Assembly (NCBI GenBank): GCA_949744505.1
Contig: CATJXY010000050.1
Span: forward strand, 1-64,000
Length of the DNA: 64,000 bases
From: an uncultured Erysipelotrichaceae bacterium
GTDB taxonomy: Bacteria; Bacillota_I; Bacilli_A; Erysipelotrichales; Erysipelotrichaceae
Direction: 5' to 3'
Positions 8,788 through 18,380 of this stretch are shown here, one piece after another. Below the pieces are notes generated by a model. That model saw only the letters and a list, made by a program, of their open reading frames with translations. It was not told the DNA's origin and ran no database searches. The position numbers and the translations under genes were made by a program. Every line of letters begins with the position of its first letter. Positions within the stretch are counted from its first letter, which is position 1.

Positions 8788-10765
8788 CTTCCCACTCCAT
8801 TTCACTCAGTACGAAGTAAATATCTTCCTGCTTGAACCCTTGCGAAGCACAATAACGATAAACTGTATTCCTTAATTTCGTTCCGGAATAACGGTTCATG
8901 TATCTTTTCTTAGCTTTATTGGCCACTTTACGAAGATTATCTAATTCTGCACTTTCTTCTGCGGAAAAGCTTAGCTGTTCCATAACTTGATTTATTATAT
9001 CATAATTGTATCCTTGTGCACTCAATTTATTTCGCATTGCATATTTTTTCATCTTTACGGATTTGTCTTTAATAGTAGGTTGAATCTTTAAAGCCCACTT
9101 TAAAGCATTCGATACTTCATCATCACTATCCATCGTATCAAATAAATGCTCTATAATTTCATAAGGAACACCTTTTTTTCTAAGATTATATATGATTTTA
9201 TTCCTTCCCATTAACAAACCTTTTACACTATCAAGATAGCTATATGCATATCTTTCATCATCTAAAAGACCTCTTTTTTCCAATTTAAGAATTAAATCAT
9301 TAATTTCTCCTATGCTACAATCCGTTTTCATAGTAAGCCAATCGTACATTTCTTTCTTTGTGCGATCTTTCGTAACAAGCTTCTTAATACATCCTAAATA
9401 CGCAAGCATTACTTTCTGCTTTTGTAATAATTCATCTAGACATTCCTGTGTTATCTTAGATCCTTTTCTTAAACCATACTCAACATAAGTATCTAAATCC
9501 ACAAGAACTTTAATCGTTTCTATTTTAGACTCTACCGTTAGTTCAACACAATCTTCTTTGGTTTTAATTTTTTCAATTGAAAACAATTTTGCAAAATGAT
9601 GTATCGCAGATTCATAAACTTGTTCTACACTTTTTCCGAAAGCAGCCGAATCATATTTCATTGCGGTAACTCTGGCACATTGAGCAATTTCCTCTTTTTG
9701 ATCTTGATTTAAAGATAAAAAACTTTCAACTTTTTGAGCAAACTCTTCTGCATCATTGAAATAAAAACCTGTTTTTCCTTCGTATACCAAATCATCCAAA
9801 ACATCATCCGGCCTTGCGAATACCGGTGTACTGGAAGCTAAAGCCTCAACAAAAGTCATCCCCTGTGTCTCACTTAAAGAAGCAGAAACAAATCCATCTG
9901 CTGCATGATAATAAAGTGGAACTTCTGAAGCAGGCTTTTTACCCATAAAATAAACCCAATCATTCAAATCCAAATCTTGTACTTGTTTTTTTAATTCATG
10001 GATACCCGGACCATCACCAACTATGACAAATTTTGCATTTGCATTTCTTTTCTTTAACACATTAAATCCATCGATTACTAGATCAATACTTTTTTCTTTC
10101 GCTATCCTGCCAACAAAGACAATCATAGCTTCATCTTCTTTTACATGACATTCTTCACGACATTTTAATATATCTTCTTTAGATGAATGCGATTTATCAA
10201 AGCGATCTAGGTCTAACCCGGTTGGAATAACATGAATTCTTCCTTTTGAGCCATATTTCAACAATAACTCTTTTGTTTTTGAACTCGGTGCAATTACTTC
10301 CACAGAAGTATCCGCTAAAAGTTTTGAAAATTGAGCTATTGCTTTTTTACTTACTGTATCAATCGCTTTCAAATCTAAAAAATTAATGTAGTGTGTATAA
10401 TCTTCATACTGGGTATGATATGTTGATACAAGCGGTATTCCCAATGTTTTTGCCACAATGCGAGCAAACATTCCCACACCGAACTCTGTCTGTACATGAA
10501 TTACATCAAGATTCCATTCTTTAATTTGATTTAAAGCAATAAGATGAATCGGTTGTGTAATAACATAACCATAAAAATTTTTCAGTTCTACTCCCGACAA
10601 TCTCATAATGTGCGTAGAATCTTCCTCAACCGGTTTATTGGGCATCGTAGCCACAACATAAACTTCATGTCCGAGTTTTTCAAGCTCGGACTTCAAAGTT
10701 ACTATAGATGAAACAACACCATTTATATCAGGAACATAACAATCAGAAAATAATCCTACTCGCAT
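8780..10765 (-). CDS. GT4 glycosyltransferase fused to a RecX-like domain
   Basis: A 661-residue two-part protein. Residues 1-390 form a GT-B fold glycosyltransferase (GT4) resembling diacylglycerol glucosyltransferases: MRVGLFSDCYVPDINGVVSS at the N-terminus, a conserved donor-site segment VFVGRIAKEKSIDLVI, and the E-x7-E motif ETQGMTFVE. After a linker, residues about 450-660 match RecX, the small helical modulator of RecA: RTKKEMYDWLTMKT, then LEKRGLLDDERYAYSYLDSV, MGRNKIIYNLRKKGV and a second set of similar repeats. No frameshift or stop lies between the parts. It overlaps the upstream flippase gene by 10 bp and the downstream yhaM by 8 bp. The glycosyltransferase role is probably glycolipid head-group synthesis; the RecX part may act separately on RecA. 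Confidence 0.88.
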   Translation of the reverse strand: MRVGLFSDCYVPDINGVVSSIVTLKSELEKLGHEVYVVATMPNKPVEEDSTHIMRLSGVELKNFYGYVITQPIHLIALNQIKEWNLDVIHVQTEFGVGMFARIVAKTLGIPLVSTYHTQYEDYTHYINFLDLKAIDTVSKKAIAQFSKLLADTSVEVIAPSSKTKELLLKYGSKGRIHVIPTGLDLDRFDKSHSSKEDILKCREECHVKEDEAMIVFVGRIAKEKSIDLVIDGFNVLKKRNANAKFVIVGDGPGIHELKKQVQDLDLNDWVYFMGKKPASEVPLYYHAADGFVSASLSETQGMTFVEALASSTPVFARPDDVLDDLVYEGKTGFYFNDAEEFAQKVESFLSLNQDQKEEIAQCARVTAMKYDSAAFGKSVEQVYESAIHHFAKLFSIEKIKTKEDCVELTVESKIETIKVLVDLDTYVEYGLRKGSKITQECLDELLQKQKVMLAYLGCIKKLVTKDRTKKEMYDWLTMKTDCSIGEINDLILKLEKRGLLDDERYAYSYLDSVKGLLMGRNKIIYNLRKKGVPYEIIEHLFDTMDSDDEVSNALKWALKIQPTIKDKSVKMKKYAMRNKLSAQGYNYDIINQVMEQLSFSAEESAELDNLRKVANKAKKRYMNRYSGTKLRNTVYRYCASQGFKQEDIYFVLSEMEWEDE

Positions 10766-11823
10766 AATGAATCTCCTTTATTTTTTTTCTTACCATATTT
10801 TACACCAATAAAGCTAACAATGCCAAGTATTAGTACAAAATAGAAAGAGATCAATCGCCATAGAAACATTGTGCTGACAGCTTGATAGTTTCCAAGTGGA
10901 TATGAAAACATAACAAGATACATCGCTTCCATTCCTCCACTTGCTCCGGGAAGTGGGTTAAATGCATTGATAAGAGATACGAAAGATGCTAATACAATCA
11001 TATCTATATATAATTCAAATGTTAAATCAATTTTAAGTAACAGAGCGCATATAGCAGGAATGCTATAATAAAATAACAAACGTAACACATTTAAAATTAT
11101 CAAACGAAGAATTAATTTTCCATTTGATTTTAATCGATTGATTCCTTTTTCAAATTCTGCCAATTTACCATCTAATTTTTTAATAGAATTTTCCTTGTCT
11201 TTAACAATTCTCATTTTTACAAGCAAATCTATTCCTTGGTGTGAAATCCATCTATAAACTGATGGAACAAGAACCATTAACATTAATGAAACGATTACAG
11301 AACCATTAATAATAAATCCAATAATCACAAGTCCCATGTATTCTCGATATGTTCCGATAAAATATTGAAATTTAAATAAGATCATGAGTAATGTAAATGC
11401 TACAAAAGTTGATTGATAAACAATAAAATCTAACCACAGTATTCCGGCCGAATCACTAAAATCAATTCCATGCTTCTTGAATACATAGACTTGGGCAAAT
11501 TGCCCCCCTGTTGCACTCGGTGTAATTCCTTGAAATAATCCGGCAACAGTTGCATTAACAAACCCTTGAAACAAACTATAATCCTTCTTTACTGTTCTAC
11601 TTAACTCTGTTATGATTTTTCCAATAATTAATTGGTAAAAGATTGCACAAAAAATCATGACAAAAACTGAAAAAGTGTCTAGTCGCTTAATCATCAAAAG
11701 AATCTGTGGTCCATTGTCTTTCAATACAATTCGCGATACTAAGTAACTAATCAACATGACTAAAGCAAAGTTAAACACATAATTATTAAATAGTTTTTTC
11801 ATTAATCGCAAGAACTCTGTCAT
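10756..11823 (-). CDS. Flippase-like integral membrane protein (LPG synthase TM/UPF0104 family)
   Basis: A 355-residue polytopic membrane protein with about eight hydrophobic segments. It matches the lysylphosphatidylglycerol-synthase transmembrane (MprF N-terminal, YbhN-like) family: VNATVAGLFQGITPSATGGQFAQVYVFKKHG and the later NAFNPLPGASGGMEAMY motif are characteristic. The aminoacyl-transferase domain of MprF is absent. Sandwiched between two glycosyltransferases with overlapping ends (38 bp upstream, 10 bp downstream), it is probably involved in translocating or supplying glycolipids. The start is uncertain: no strong Shine-Dalgarno precedes either 11823 or the internal Met at 11802, consistent with translational coupling. 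Confidence 0.85.
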   Translation of the reverse strand: MTEFLRLMKKLFNNYVFNFALVMLISYLVSRIVLKDNGPQILLMIKRLDTFSVFVMIFCAIFYQLIIGKIITELSRTVKKDYSLFQGFVNATVAGLFQGITPSATGGQFAQVYVFKKHGIDFSDSAGILWLDFIVYQSTFVAFTLLMILFKFQYFIGTYREYMGLVIIGFIINGSVIVSLMLMVLVPSVYRWISHQGIDLLVKMRIVKDKENSIKKLDGKLAEFEKGINRLKSNGKLILRLIILNVLRLLFYYSIPAICALLLKIDLTFELYIDMIVLASFVSLINAFNPLPGASGGMEAMYLVMFSYPLGNYQAVSTMFLWRLISFYFVLILGIVSFIGVKYGKKKNKGDSLCE

Positions 11824-12802
11824 AAACTTTTTTTAACTGCTCTCCCACTTTTTCAAAGCTTCGCTGTTCAGCAGTTTTTCTCCCTTCAATCTTTGTTTCA
11901 GGGCATCTTTTTTCCACTATATCTTCAAGTAATGAAACAAATTCGTCAATATTTTTACCTTTATAACAATTCACCCCATGAATCATCCACGGATCAAATG
12001 CACCAATGTCTCTAATAAGAATATTTTGATAAGAAGCTAAGGCTTCTAAAACAACAATACCTTCTGTTTCCTCATAACTCGGGAAAAAGAATGCATCTGA
12101 TCCAGCATACGCTCCTTGTATGATCGGACCACTGACATACCCCGGGAAAATCACATTAGCCGGATAATTTATTGTAGCATCTCTTATCTCTTTGGGAATA
12201 GAAAGAGACGGTGTATGCCCAAACCAAATGAATTTGTACTGAGGGCATCTCTTTGCAACTTCTATGAAATCAAGAATTCCTTTTCTTTTGAAAAAAAGCC
12301 CAACTGACAAAACTACTTTATCCTCTTCTTTCAAAGAAAAATAATCACGAAAAGCCTTAATTTTTTCTTCATCCGGGCTAAATCGACTTAAATCCACTCC
12401 ATTTGAAATAGCTGTAATCGGTACAGTTATCCCATAACTTTCTAAAATTTTTTTTGAATATGGTGTTGGCGTAATGATCTCATCTGCACTTGAATAAAGA
12501 GAAATTAAACGTTGCTTGAATAAAGGTGCCAACTGATTGGATAATATAAAACTGTTTTTAAAATCCTCTTCTGTTGAATGAGCATGGTACACGACTGGAA
12601 TATTTCTAGAACGAGCATGCTTGATAACAGCTTCACTTCCAACATAAATCGTATTGATATGCAAAATGTCATAATCATCATCAGGATCAGTCGTTGTTTC
12701 AATCCCTTGTGTATTCAATGCTGCGATTTGATGTTTCAATGCTCTTCCAATTCCCGAAGTAGCAATCATTTTTTCTCCTTCAAAATATAAACAAACCTTC
12801 AT
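11786..12802 (-). CDS. GT4 family glycosyltransferase
   Basis: A 338-residue GT-B glycosyltransferase. The N-terminal acceptor domain begins MKVCLYFEGEKMIATSGIGRALKHQ. The donor domain contains LSVGLFFKRKGILDFIEVA and the E-x7-E segment EETEGIVVLE. The start at 12802 has AAGGAG 7 nt upstream; a longer reading frame to 12826 would run over this site. It resembles the first glycosyltransferase of Gram-positive glycolipid pathways (the alpha-glucosyl-diacylglycerol route), and is the first gene of the operon with the flippase-like protein and the second glycosyltransferase. The exact sugar and acceptor cannot be read from sequence. Confidence 0.88.
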   Translation of the reverse strand: MKVCLYFEGEKMIATSGIGRALKHQIAALNTQGIETTTDPDDDYDILHINTIYVGSEAVIKHARSRNIPVVYHAHSTEEDFKNSFILSNQLAPLFKQRLISLYSSADEIITPTPYSKKILESYGITVPITAISNGVDLSRFSPDEEKIKAFRDYFSLKEEDKVVLSVGLFFKRKGILDFIEVAKRCPQYKFIWFGHTPSLSIPKEIRDATINYPANVIFPGYVSGPIIQGAYAGSDAFFFPSYEETEGIVVLEALASYQNILIRDIGAFDPWMIHGVNCYKGKNIDEFVSLLEDIVEKRCPETKIEGRKTAEQRSFEKVGEQLKKVYDRVLAINEKTI

Positions 12803-12941
12803 ATTATTACTCCTTACAGATTTCAACTTAATTTAAGCAAAAACAGCACATGTATTTTGTCATTTTGCGTAGCTTTCACTAATAATCATTTTAACACACA
12901 AACCTTAAATTTTTTTTAAGCAAAACTTAAACAACAACTAA

Positions 12942-12970
12942 ATTATATCGTTTTCTTCCCTAGATGAAAA
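12942..12970 (-). promoter_or_regulatory. Probable promoter of the glycosyltransferase operon
   Basis: The minus strand has TTTTCA (12965-12970), 17 bp, then TATAAT (12942-12947). The leader to the first start codon would be about 130 nt. Confidence 0.55.
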
Positions 12971-13033
12971 CAATATTTTTAGAATTCGCTCAATTAAAGA
13001 TTTCTTTACTTCTTCTCACATTATAAATTGAAC

Positions 13034-13063
13034 TAAAAAAAGAGAGAGGATTAAACCTCTCTC
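13034..13063 (-). terminator. Intrinsic terminator after PFOR
   Basis: Stem GAGAGAGG/CCTCTCTC (13042-13049 with 13056-13063), 6-nt loop, followed on the minus strand by seven T residues. Confidence 0.92.
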
Positions 13064-13085
13064 AATTTGTTCTAATATTAAATTC

Positions 13086-16000
13086 TTAGTCTTGAGCTAA
13101 TTTAACTAAACGTGCATAACGCTTTTGAGCATCTTTCAATGTCTTAGCATAAGCAGCTTCTGCCGCTTCTTCACCTTTTAGTTTAATCAATTGACTATAA
13201 CGGTTTTCGTTCATCAAGAATGCATGGAAATTATCCCAATTTGGTTCTTTAGAATCAATTGTAAGTGGTTGTTCTTTACGTGGATCAAAACGATATAGTG
13301 TTGTATAACCACATTCAACAGCAGCTTTTTGAACTTTCTGATGATTGCTCAAACCACCTTTGATACCATGCTGATCACATGGTGCATAAGCCAAGATCAA
13401 GGATGGTCCGTTATAGCTTTCAGCCTCTTTCATAGCCTTAATTGTTTGTGCAGGATTTGCTCCCATAGAAACACTAGCCACATAAACATGACCATAAGCC
13501 ATTGCAATCTGTCCTAAGTCCTTCTTAGCAGTTGTCTTACCACCAGCTGCAAATTTAGCGATAGCAGCAGATTGAGAAGCCTTAGAAGCTTGTCCTCCTG
13601 TATTAGAATACATTTCTGTATCCAAAACAAGAATATTAACATTCAAGTCATTTGCGATAACATGATCTAATCCACCGTAACCGATATCATAAGCCCATCC
13701 GTCACCACCAACGATCCATACTGATTTACCGACAAGATCTCTTTCATAATCCAAAAGTTCTTTTACAGCTTCATTGCTGCTTGCTTTTACAGCAGCAACA
13801 ACTTCATCTTTGCATGCACGTTGAGCATCACGATCATTTCCAGCTGCTAAATATTTTGTGAATGCTTCTTTGCAATCACCTTCTAAATTAGCTTCCATGA
13901 TACTTAAGATACGTGCTTCTTTAAAGTTTTGAGCTAATGCCATACCATAACCGTATTCAGCATTATCTTCAAATAAGCTGTTAGCCCATGTCACACCATT
14001 TCCATCTTTATCTGTAACAAATGGTGTTGACGGAACTGCCGAACAATAAATCATAGAACATCCAGTTGCATTAGCAACCATCATATCTTTACCAAACAAC
14101 TGTGAAGCCAAACGATAATATGGTGTTTCACCACATCCCGGACAGCTTCCTGATACTTCAAAGTAAGGCATCATGAACTGAGCACCCTTGACCATATCAG
14201 TATTGAAGTACTGAGTCTTATATTCGACATTTTTATATAGATAATCTGCCAATACTTCTTCTTTTTCAGCTTCTTCTTCAACATTCGGAACCATCTTCAA
14301 TGCTTTTTGTCCGGCTTTACCTAAGCATTCAGTTACACATAGACCACATCCAACACAGTTCATTGGAGAAACTTGTACACGATATTGAAGTCCGGCAACG
14401 CTTTGAGGTCCCAAAGCTTTAATTGTTGTAAGTTCAGCCGGTGCAGCAGCAACCTCTTCTTCTGTCAATAAGAATGAACGAACTGTTGCATGAGGACATA
14501 CCATGACACACTGACCACACTGGATACAGTTATCAGGATTCCATTGAGGAACTGCTGTTGCAATATTTCTCTTTTCTCTAAAGGAAACATCATTGTGAAT
14601 AGATCCATCAAGAATTCCATATTTTGTAAAGTGAGAAACAGGCAAATCATAGCCATTCAAATTATTGATTTCCATCAAATGTTCATCAAAGTAAGCATCT
14701 CCTGTTTTCTTACTTGCATTAATTGTTAAATTCTTCCACTCAGGTTTAACTTCAACTTGTACATATCCATCCTTACCTGCATCGATAGCTTTGTAGTTAA
14801 GCTGTACGATTTCATCACCCTTCTTAGAATATGATTTCTTAGCCATATACTTCATCAATTCCACTGATTGAGAAAGAGGCATAATCTGTTCATTCAACGC
14901 AAAGAATGCAGACTGTAAAATTGTATTTGTACGACGTCCCATACCAACTTCAGCAGCAATCTTTGTAGCATTGATAACATAGAATTTAGCTTCTTTTTCA
15001 GCTAAGCCCTTCAACATTCTGTTTGGCAAATGCTTTTCAATTTCTTCCGGTGCAATTGTTGTATTCAAAAGGAATGTTCCACCCTTCTTCAAATTGCGAA
15101 CCATATCAAATTTATAGCAATAGCTATCTAATGAACAAGAAACGAAGTCTGCTTGATCAATGTAATAAGTAGAACGAATTGGTGAAGGTCCGAATCTCAA
15201 GTGTGAACGAGTAACACCACCGGCCTTCTTAGAGTCGTATGCATAATATCCTTGTGCATAAAGGTCTGTATTATCACCGATAATCTTAATTGATGACTTA
15301 TTTGCAGATACTGTACCATCTGAACCAAGACCATAGAACAAGCATGAAGAATAATCATAATTCAACTGATAATCAGGATCCGCTGCTAGGCTTAAACCTG
15401 TCATATCATCTTCAATACCAATTGTAAATTCATTCTTTGGAGCATCTTTAGCAAGTTCATCATAAACGGCTTTGATATGCTTTGGTTGTGTATCATGAGA
15501 ACCCAATCCATAACGTCCACCGATAACTGTGATCTCTCTATCTTTTAATGCATCAACAACATCAAGATATAATGGTTCTCTTGCACCCATTTCTTTAGAA
15601 CGATCCAATACAGCAATCTTCTTAACTGTTTCAGGAAGAACTGCTGTCAAATATTTAACAGAGAAAGGACGGAACAAATGAACTTTGATAACACCGACTT
15701 TTTCTCCTTTTGCAACTAGATCATCTACAGTTTCTTTAATTGTTTCAGTAACAGAACCCATTGCAATAACAACACGTTCAGCATCTTTAGCACCATAATA
15801 AGTAAATGGAGCATACTCACGGCCTGTATGTTCGCTAATTGCTTTCATATATTTTGCAACGATATCCGGAATTGCTTCATAATGTTTATTCTGGGCTTCA
15901 ACTCCTTGGAAGAAGATATCATCGTTTTCGTTTCCACCACGAGTAATTGGGTTTGTATGTGGATTCATTGCATTTGCTTTAAATCTTTCTACAGCCTTCC

Positions 16001-16589
16001 AATCCAAAAGGCTTGCCATAAATTCTTGATCCATTACTTCAATTTTCTGAACTTCATGAGAAGTACGGAATCCATCAAAGAAATGCATAAATGGAACTGA
16101 ACCTTCGATTGCTACTAAATGAGCAACTCCAGCAAGATCCATTGCTTCTTGTACAGAATGTGAACTCAACATGCATACACCTGTTTGACGTGCTGCATAA
16201 ACATCTTGATGATCACCAAAAATATTTAAAGAACGCTTTGCTAATGAACGGGCAGCAACATGAATCACTCCCGGCAATAATTCTCCAGCCATTTTATAAA
16301 TATTTGGAATCATCAACAATAATCCCTGAGAAGCAGTAAATGTAGTTGATAAAGCCCCTCCCTGCAAGGCACCATGAACTGCACCGGCAGCTCCTCCTTC
16401 AGCCTGTAATTCAGCAACTTTTACAGTTGTACCAAACACATTTTTGCGACCCTGAGTAGACCACTGATCGACAACTTCAGCCATCGGAGAAGATGGTGTA
16501 ATTGGATAGATTGCAGCAACTTCAGTAAACATATAGGCAACTGTAGCGGCAGCAGTATTACCATCCATTGACATAAAATTTTTTGCCAT
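13086..16589 (-). CDS. nifJ: Pyruvate:ferredoxin (flavodoxin) oxidoreductase
   Basis: A 1167-residue single-chain PFOR. It oxidises pyruvate with CoA to acetyl-CoA and CO2 and reduces ferredoxin or flavodoxin, the typical pyruvate-dissimilating step in anaerobes. The domain order is complete: pyrimidine-binding domain with AAIYPITPSSPMAEVVDQW; transketolase C-like domain II; gamma domain; a two-cluster ferredoxin domain with CIQCGQCVMVCPH and CVGCGLCVTECLGKAG; and the thiamine diphosphate domain with SCPGCGETPY and WIVGGDGWAYDIGYGG. It stands alone between its own promoter and a strong terminator. AGGAGGG precedes the ATG. Confidence 0.97.
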   Translation of the reverse strand: MAKNFMSMDGNTAAATVAYMFTEVAAIYPITPSSPMAEVVDQWSTQGRKNVFGTTVKVAELQAEGGAAGAVHGALQGGALSTTFTASQGLLLMIPNIYKMAGELLPGVIHVAARSLAKRSLNIFGDHQDVYAARQTGVCMLSSHSVQEAMDLAGVAHLVAIEGSVPFMHFFDGFRTSHEVQKIEVMDQEFMASLLDWKAVERFKANAMNPHTNPITRGGNENDDIFFQGVEAQNKHYEAIPDIVAKYMKAISEHTGREYAPFTYYGAKDAERVVIAMGSVTETIKETVDDLVAKGEKVGVIKVHLFRPFSVKYLTAVLPETVKKIAVLDRSKEMGAREPLYLDVVDALKDREITVIGGRYGLGSHDTQPKHIKAVYDELAKDAPKNEFTIGIEDDMTGLSLAADPDYQLNYDYSSCLFYGLGSDGTVSANKSSIKIIGDNTDLYAQGYYAYDSKKAGGVTRSHLRFGPSPIRSTYYIDQADFVSCSLDSYCYKFDMVRNLKKGGTFLLNTTIAPEEIEKHLPNRMLKGLAEKEAKFYVINATKIAAEVGMGRRTNTILQSAFFALNEQIMPLSQSVELMKYMAKKSYSKKGDEIVQLNYKAIDAGKDGYVQVEVKPEWKNLTINASKKTGDAYFDEHLMEINNLNGYDLPVSHFTKYGILDGSIHNDVSFREKRNIATAVPQWNPDNCIQCGQCVMVCPHATVRSFLLTEEEVAAAPAELTTIKALGPQSVAGLQYRVQVSPMNCVGCGLCVTECLGKAGQKALKMVPNVEEEAEKEEVLADYLYKNVEYKTQYFNTDMVKGAQFMMPYFEVSGSCPGCGETPYYRLASQLFGKDMMVANATGCSMIYCSAVPSTPFVTDKDGNGVTWANSLFEDNAEYGYGMALAQNFKEARILSIMEANLEGDCKEAFTKYLAAGNDRDAQRACKDEVVAAVKASSNEAVKELLDYERDLVGKSVWIVGGDGWAYDIGYGGLDHVIANDLNVNILVLDTEMYSNTGGQASKASQSAAIAKFAAGGKTTAKKDLGQIAMAYGHVYVASVSMGANPAQTIKAMKEAESYNGPSLILAYAPCDQHGIKGGLSNHQKVQKAAVECGYTTLYRFDPRKEQPLTIDSKEPNWDNFHAFLMNENRYSQLIKLKGEEAAEAAYAKTLKDAQKRYARLVKLAQD

Positions 16590-16627
16590 GATTAAAAATC
16601 CCTCCTAGTTTTCTTTTAACCATTCTA

Positions 16628-16655
16628 ATTATAGCCCATATTCTTTTATTTTGAA
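16628..16655 (-). promoter_or_regulatory. Probable promoter of PFOR
   Basis: A perfect -10 TATAAT (16628-16633, minus strand) preceded at 16 bp by TTCAAA. The -35 match is only moderate. The predicted start lies about 30 bp before the coding region. Confidence 0.55.
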
Positions 16656-16796
16656 ACAAAAATTACTTAATTTTATCCAATTTAATTAGGTCTTTCTTCT
16701 CTTTTTTCCTAACTTTTGGAATAATTCATATAAAATTAAAAATACCCCAACAAGAATTTCACTCATTTGAGTAAACTCTCATTGAAGTATAATTTC

Positions 16797-17828
16797 TTAT
16801 TCCGTCAAATATGCCTTTAATAGCTTTAATGTATTTTCAACTGCTTGCTTGTGTGTTCTTTCCATACCATGGCTCGCACAAACACCCGGTCCAATCAAAG
16901 CTCCTTTAATATTATTTCCTCCAGAAAGCGCTGCACCGACATCACTTCCATAATAAGGATAGATATCCACTGCATATTGAAGTTCATGTTTTTTTGCCAA
17001 CTCGATCAATCGAGAAGTCATTTGATAATCATACGGTCCTCTTGAATCTTTCGCACAAATTGAAACATCATATTCCGTACACGATAAATCGGTTCCGATA
17101 CATCCCATATCTACTGCTAAAAGCTCAGTTATATCTTCCGGAATTGAGCTCATTCCATGCCCTACTTCTTCATAAGTAGAAAACATAAAATATGTTTTAT
17201 AATTCGGTAGAATATTTTCTCTTTTAAACATTTCTAATATTCCAAATAAAATAGCGACACTCATCTTATCATCCAGAAAGCGACTCTTAATAAATCCAGA
17301 TTCAGTTATAAGTGTTTTGGAATCATATGCAATGATATCCCCATTTTGAATTCCTAATGCTTTTACATCTTCAACACTTTTAACAATCTCATCCAGTCGA
17401 ACTTCCATTGTTTCATCATTTCGAGCAAGTGTTGATGCCTCTTTATAAACATGTGCAGCCGGTTGAATACTTAAGATTGTTCCGGAATATCTTTTGTTAT
17501 CACGAGTAATAATTGTGCAATATTCTCCATCTAAAGTTGGCATAAGCGGTCCACCAAGCTTAGTTATTGCAAGATATCCATTTGATTTGATTGATCTCAC
17601 CATTAATCCAAGTGTATCGACATGAGCGCACACACCTAGCACTTGATCATTATTTTTTCCTGCAACTTCTACAATTAGATTCCCTTTGACATTTCGAGAA
17701 CATTGATATCCCAAATTCTCCGCTTCATTTTGAAGGAAATCAATCGCAAAATGAGTATACCCACTTGGACTATCAATGGCCATGATTTTCTTCAAAAACT
17801 CATAAACATATTCCATATTCAAACTCAT
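16797..17828 (-). CDS. M42 family metallo-aminopeptidase
   Basis: A 343-residue cytoplasmic M42 (glutamyl/deblocking aminopeptidase) peptidase that trims peptides as a large oligomer. Expected metal ligands and catalytic residues are visible: CAHVDTLG, RFLDDKMSV, STYEEVGHG (EE pair), LAVDMGCIG, and CASHGMERTHK. Length is normal for the family. Its ATG overlaps the pyrR stop (ATGA) and has AAGGAG 7 nt upstream, so it is coupled to pyrR. The pairing with pyrR probably reflects a shared transcript rather than a shared pathway. Confidence 0.9.
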   Translation of the reverse strand: MSLNMEYVYEFLKKIMAIDSPSGYTHFAIDFLQNEAENLGYQCSRNVKGNLIVEVAGKNNDQVLGVCAHVDTLGLMVRSIKSNGYLAITKLGGPLMPTLDGEYCTIITRDNKRYSGTILSIQPAAHVYKEASTLARNDETMEVRLDEIVKSVEDVKALGIQNGDIIAYDSKTLITESGFIKSRFLDDKMSVAILFGILEMFKRENILPNYKTYFMFSTYEEVGHGMSSIPEDITELLAVDMGCIGTDLSCTEYDVSICAKDSRGPYDYQMTSRLIELAKKHELQYAVDIYPYYGSDVGAALSGGNNIKGALIGPGVCASHGMERTHKQAVENTLKLLKAYLTE

Positions 17829-18349
17829 AGCCGTTCTCCTTCTTGTAATAAAAATACCCCATCTTTTTCATCTATTTCTTTTGTCTGTACTTCCACTGAT
17901 TCGTTGGTAGAAGTCGGAATGTTTTTTCCTACATAATCAGCTCGAATCGGTAATTCACGATGTCCACGATCAATCAAAACCGCCAAATGAATTTCTTTTG
18001 CTCGCCCATAATACATAATACCATCCATTGCTGCACGAACCGTTCTCCCTTTATGCAATACATCATCAACCAAAACAACAACTTTATCTTGAACATTCAC
18101 ATCAATTTGCGGAATATTTTCATTTGAAAGCGGAATATCATCACGCCAAAAATGAATATCAATCGCTCCATATGGAACTTCTTCTTCAAACATAGAAATA
18201 AAAGTAGCCAATCGCTGAGCCAAAAAAGCACCTCTTGTTTTAATTCCAACTAACACAAGATCTTTTGTCCCTTTATTCTTCTCTATAATTTCATGTGCCA
18301 TTCTTGTCAAAGAACGCTTCATGGCACTTTCATCCATAATTTCCTTCAT
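17825..18349 (-). CDS. pyrR: PyrR: pyrimidine attenuation regulator / uracil phosphoribosyltransferase
   Basis: A 174-residue phosphoribosyltransferase-fold protein. PyrR binds pyr mRNA leaders in a UMP-dependent way and has weak uracil phosphoribosyltransferase activity. The PRPP-binding loop VVVLVDDVLHKGRTVRAAMD is intact, as are LVGIKTRGAFLAQRLA and VLIDRGHRELPIRADYVGK. GAGGTG precedes the ATG. No pyr biosynthesis genes are nearby; its neighbours are a uridine-kinase-like protein and uridine phosphorylase, so the local theme is pyrimidine salvage. Confidence 0.93.
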   Translation of the reverse strand: MKEIMDESAMKRSLTRMAHEIIEKNKGTKDLVLVGIKTRGAFLAQRLATFISMFEEEVPYGAIDIHFWRDDIPLSNENIPQIDVNVQDKVVVLVDDVLHKGRTVRAAMDGIMYYGRAKEIHLAVLIDRGHRELPIRADYVGKNIPTSTNESVEVQTKEIDEKDGVFLLQEGERL

Positions 18350-18380
18350 TCACAACACCTCATTTCACAAAATGATTATA

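Noticed and set aside
16668-16692. AT-rich imperfect palindrome upstream of PFOR as a Rex site
   Set aside because: It does not match TTGTGAA-N4-TTCACAA and is explained by base composition.
16752-16796. Terminator after the M42 peptidase gene
   Set aside because: ACTCA/TGAGT repeats exist, but I could not draw a single convincing hairpin with a U-tract.
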